From the NCBI GenBank assembly GCA_910587705.1, contig CAJUMX010000005.1, forward strand, positions 1 to 64,000: a DNA stretch of 64,000 nucleotides, in the 5' to 3' direction. The position numbers and the translations under genes were made by a program. Within the stretch, counting starts at the first letter, position 1, and each line of letters opens with the position of its first letter. The notes beneath the pieces were generated by a model. That model ran no database searches. It had not been told where the DNA came from and saw only the letters and a program-made list of their open reading frames with translations. Shown in pieces: positions 61,950 through 64,000 of this stretch. The stretch is from an uncultured Oscillibacter sp. Lineage in GTDB: Bacteria; Bacillota; Clostridia; Oscillospirales; Oscillospiraceae.

Positions 61950-63332
61950 TCATTTTTGGGTGCTCTCCTCCAGCTCCGCCATGCTCCGTTTGAACTGAAC
62001 GGCAAATATGGAGGCGGTGGCAGTCACCGCTAAGAAGTCTGCCACGGGCTCTGCCAGAAACACGGCGAAGGCCTTGTTGGCAAAAAAGTTTGGCAGAATG
62101 TAGATGAGGGGGATCAGCAGGATAATCTTCCGCAGCACCGCCAGAAACAGGGAGGTCTTGGCGTTCCCCAAGGCCACAAAGGTCTGCTGGCAGGCGATCT
62201 GGACGCCGAAGAGGCAGGTGGCCCCCATGTAGACCCGCAGGGCCTTGGCAGCGTAATCCACCAATTCCGGGTTGTTGTTGAAAATCTGCACGAACACCTG
62301 CGGGAACAGCTGCACCGCCGCCCAGAGGACTGCCGCATAAATCACGCAGGATTTCAGAAGGCACGCGAAAGCCTCCTTCACCCGCTGGGCACTCCGCGCA
62401 CCAAAGTTATAGCTGATGATGGGCTGAGCCCCCTGGCTCAGGCCGTGGAGGGGCATCATGGCAAACTGCATCATGCTGGTCAGCACCGTCATAGCCCCCA
62501 CCGCCACGTCCCCTCCGTATTTCAGCAGCGAGGAGTTGAAGCACACGGCGATGAGGCTTTCCGTGGACTGCATGATAAAGGGAGAGAGCCCCAGGGCCAG
62601 ACAGGGCAGAAACACCTGGGGGTCCGGCCGGAGGAATTCCCTCCGCAGCCTCCATTTCGTCCGGGGCCCGGTGAGGAAGCGGAGAACCCACGCGGCAGAA
62701 ACCGCCTGGGAGAGAATCGTCGCCAGCGCCGCTCCCCGAACGCCCAGTCCCAGACCAAAGATAAAGATGGGGTCCAGAACCGTATTCAGCCCCGCGCCGA
62801 TGAGGACGGTCCTCATGCTGACGGTGGTAAAGCCCTGGGCTGTAATATAGGCATTCATGCCCAAGGTCACCTGGACGAAGAGGGTACCCAGGGAGTAGAT
62901 GTTCATATAGTCCAGGGCGTAGCCGATGGTATTTTCGCTGGCCCCGAAGGTCAGCAGCAACGGCTCGGCAAAGCTCCGGAATACCACCGTCAGCAAGGCG
63001 GCGGTGACGATCAGCAAGGTAAAGCAGCTGCCCATGATCTTCTGGGAGCCCTCCAGGTCCCCCCGCCCCTCCTGGATGGAGGCCCGGGGCGCGCCGCCCA
63101 TACCCACCAGGGCCGCGAAGGCAGAAATGATCATGATGATGGGCAGGCAGACCCCCACGCCGGTGAGGGCCAGGGCCCCCACCGTATCCACGGGCTTCAT
63201 GTGCCCGATATAAATTCGGTCCACCAGATTGTACAGCATGTTGACGATCTGAGAGGTGATGGTGGGCAGGGCCAGGGAGAACAGCAGCTTACTCACCTTC
63301 CCGCTGCCAAGGTCCACGCTTTTCTGATTCAT
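61950..63332 (-). CDS. MATE-family efflux transporter
   Basis: 460 aa, twelve membrane helices. Two half-repeats have LFSLALPTITSQIVNMLYNLVDRIYIGH and, in the second half, LALGLSPFIMQSTESLIAVCFNSSLLKYGG. GLSQGAQPIISYNFGAR is the NorM/MATE pattern. It exports cationic or other small molecules using an ion gradient. ATG 63332 follows AAGGAG and overlaps the marR stop by four bases, so it is under the MarR-type repressor. Confidence 0.93.
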   Translation of the reverse strand: MNQKSVDLGSGKVSKLLFSLALPTITSQIVNMLYNLVDRIYIGHMKPVDTVGALALTGVGVCLPIIMIISAFAALVGMGGAPRASIQEGRGDLEGSQKIMGSCFTLLIVTAALLTVVFRSFAEPLLLTFGASENTIGYALDYMNIYSLGTLFVQVTLGMNAYITAQGFTTVSMRTVLIGAGLNTVLDPIFIFGLGLGVRGAALATILSQAVSAAWVLRFLTGPRTKWRLRREFLRPDPQVFLPCLALGLSPFIMQSTESLIAVCFNSSLLKYGGDVAVGAMTVLTSMMQFAMMPLHGLSQGAQPIISYNFGARSAQRVKEAFACLLKSCVIYAAVLWAAVQLFPQVFVQIFNNNPELVDYAAKALRVYMGATCLFGVQIACQQTFVALGNAKTSLFLAVLRKIILLIPLIYILPNFFANKAFAVFLAEPVADFLAVTATASIFAVQFKRSMAELEESTQK

Positions 63333-63781
63333 GTACAACACTCCTTTTCCGCGCTCAAATCCTCCATCTCCCGCAGCACCCGCTCCAGCAGGTCCAGAAA
63401 GACGGTTTGCTCCTCCCCCGTCAGCCCTGCCAGCAGCCGCCGCCCGCAGGCGGCCTGCACGGCCTGGGCCTCCCGAGCCAGAGGCGCGCCTTGTTCCGTG
63501 ATTTCCAGGTGGACGATCCGCCGATCCTCCCCGTCGGCTCGCCGGGTCAGGAGCCCCCGACCCGCCAGGACCTCTACCGCCTGGGAGACCTGGGACTTCG
63601 CCATCCCCCGGAGCTCCGTCACGTCTCGGGCGGTGTCCTGGCCGGGGTGGTTCGCCAGGAAGAGAAGGACGTGGACCTCCCGCATGGTCAAGCCCGTCTG
63701 TTCCAGCAGGGGGAGGAACTGCCGGTCGTAGTATTTCCCAAATTTCCGGGGCAGGCGGATGAGCTGGGCAATGGTAATCAT
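63329..63781 (-). CDS. MarR-family regulator
   Basis: 150 aa. The winged helix is at about residues 35-105 (LTMREVHVLLFLANHPGQDTARDVTELRGMAKSQVSQAVEVLAGRGLL, wing RRADGEDRRIVHLEITEQG), with dimerisation helices at both ends. It is first gene of a two-gene operon with the MATE pump and probably represses it until a ligand binds. Confidence 0.93.
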   Translation of the reverse strand: MITIAQLIRLPRKFGKYYDRQFLPLLEQTGLTMREVHVLLFLANHPGQDTARDVTELRGMAKSQVSQAVEVLAGRGLLTRRADGEDRRIVHLEITEQGAPLAREAQAVQAACGRRLLAGLTGEEQTVFLDLLERVLREMEDLSAEKECCT

Positions 63782-63797
63782 AGGTCCGGCCTCCTTT

Positions 63798-63826
63798 GTT
63801 CTTTTTCAAACTGTTCTTTTCAGAAC
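63798..63826. promoter_or_regulatory. Probable MarR operator, two boxes
   Basis: Perfect inverted repeat GTTCT-tttc-AGAAC (63813-63826) next to a related box GTTCT-tttt-CAAAC (63798-63811), 15 bases apart. Both lie just downstream of the marR promoter, where bound repressor would block transcription. Confidence 0.6.
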
Positions 63827-63832
63827 TATATG

Positions 63833-63861
63833 AGTATAGCACGACGCCTCGCCGCTGTCAA
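63833..63861 (-). promoter_or_regulatory. Promoter of the marR-MATE operon
   Basis: On the minus strand TTGACA (63861..63856), 17 bases, TATACT (63838..63833): near-perfect consensus. Confidence 0.75.
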
Positions 63862-63934
63862 GGGGCCACGGGACATGTCCCTTTTCAGGAAAATGCTGCT
63901 GGGATCTAACTTCAGCGATTTCTACAAAAGTACA

Positions 63935-63963
63935 TTGATATAGCAGGAGCCTTGTGTTATAAT
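63935..63963 (+). promoter_or_regulatory. Promoter for a gene beyond the right edge
   Basis: TTGATA (63935-63940), 17 bases, TATAAT (63958-63963), then a GAGGAG ribosome site at 63988-63993. The start codon is at or just past the window end (a GTG occupies 63998-64000). Confidence 0.65.
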
Positions 63964-64000
63964 CGGCTCAACGTATCAGAAATTAACGAGGAGTGTGGTG

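Noticed and set aside
1..64000. CRISPR arrays, tRNA/rRNA genes, insertion sequences, prophage or plasmid genes
   Set aside because: Scanned by eye: no regularly spaced repeats, no cloverleaf with CCA end or rRNA stretch, and no transposase, integrase or phage structural protein was recognised.

Overview
The window reads as a piece of chromosome from a GC-rich, spore-forming anaerobic Firmicute of the gut, most likely in the Oscillospiraceae (Flavonifractor, Lawsonibacter, Intestinimonas or Oscillibacter type). This is inferred from the high GC content, strong AGGAGG-type ribosome sites, a spoIIID gene, a cysteine T-box leader, LCP and SLH cell-surface proteins, ECF-type vitamin transporters and a GH112 sugar phosphorylase. 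No rRNA, tRNA, CRISPR array, insertion sequence or phage gene was seen. Coding density is high, and the many long antisense open frames are GC-driven shadows.

Layout. 0.2-2.7 kb (leftward): dusB, an ECF sigma factor and its zinc-finger anti-sigma factor, with overlapping start/stop codons. 3.2-4.3 kb: an exported 3D-domain protein behind a long, foldable 5' leader. 4.5-17.1 kb: a purine operon (GntR/UTRA regulator, purE, purC, a PurF-like protein without its catalytic cysteine, purM, purN, a DUF1266/DUF2185 protein, a stand-alone AICAR transformylase, purD, large purL), then guaB from its own promoter. 18.7-23.3 kb (leftward): a small XRE/membrane pair with palindromic operators, the T-box-controlled cysE/VOC/cysS group, a small HMA-like protein and a DivIVA-like coiled-coil protein. 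23.5-31.3 kb: a leftward GH112 sugar-utilisation operon whose substrate-binding protein is split by an in-frame TAG, plus two AraC regulators. 31.4-44.1 kb: pyrG, an XRE regulator with repeated boxes, RNHCP, an M24 peptidase, ArsC/Spx-like and Dus proteins, DUF975, a MocR regulator flanked by two ECF S-components, and an AKR/DUF3842/kinase operon. 44.3-53.6 kb: spoIIID, LCP and SLH-transglutaminase proteins, then a TraX/ABC/FtsX operon divergent from an AgrA/AgrC-like two-component pair. 53.7-59.9 kb (leftward): the F1Fo ATP synthase operon. 60.1-63.8 kb: a TrhA (hemolysin III) protein, DUF4234/DUF2752 proteins and a MarR/MATE pair. The last bases hold a promoter for a gene outside the window.

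Most notable: (1) the ATP synthase operon has no atpH; instead a region resembling the C-terminal domain of the delta subunit is fused to the N-terminus of alpha. (2) The purine operon is remodelled: PurF lacks the Ntn nucleophile, PurH is reduced to the transformylase domain, and a DUF1266/DUF2185 protein is inserted. (3) Four TTTGGCG repeats and an intrinsic terminator lie between the two-component genes and the TraX/ABC operon. (4) Several leader RNAs or micro-ORFs have no assigned function.

All family assignments come from reading the translated sequence and from memory of the families. No database search was possible, and promoter and terminator calls are by eye.
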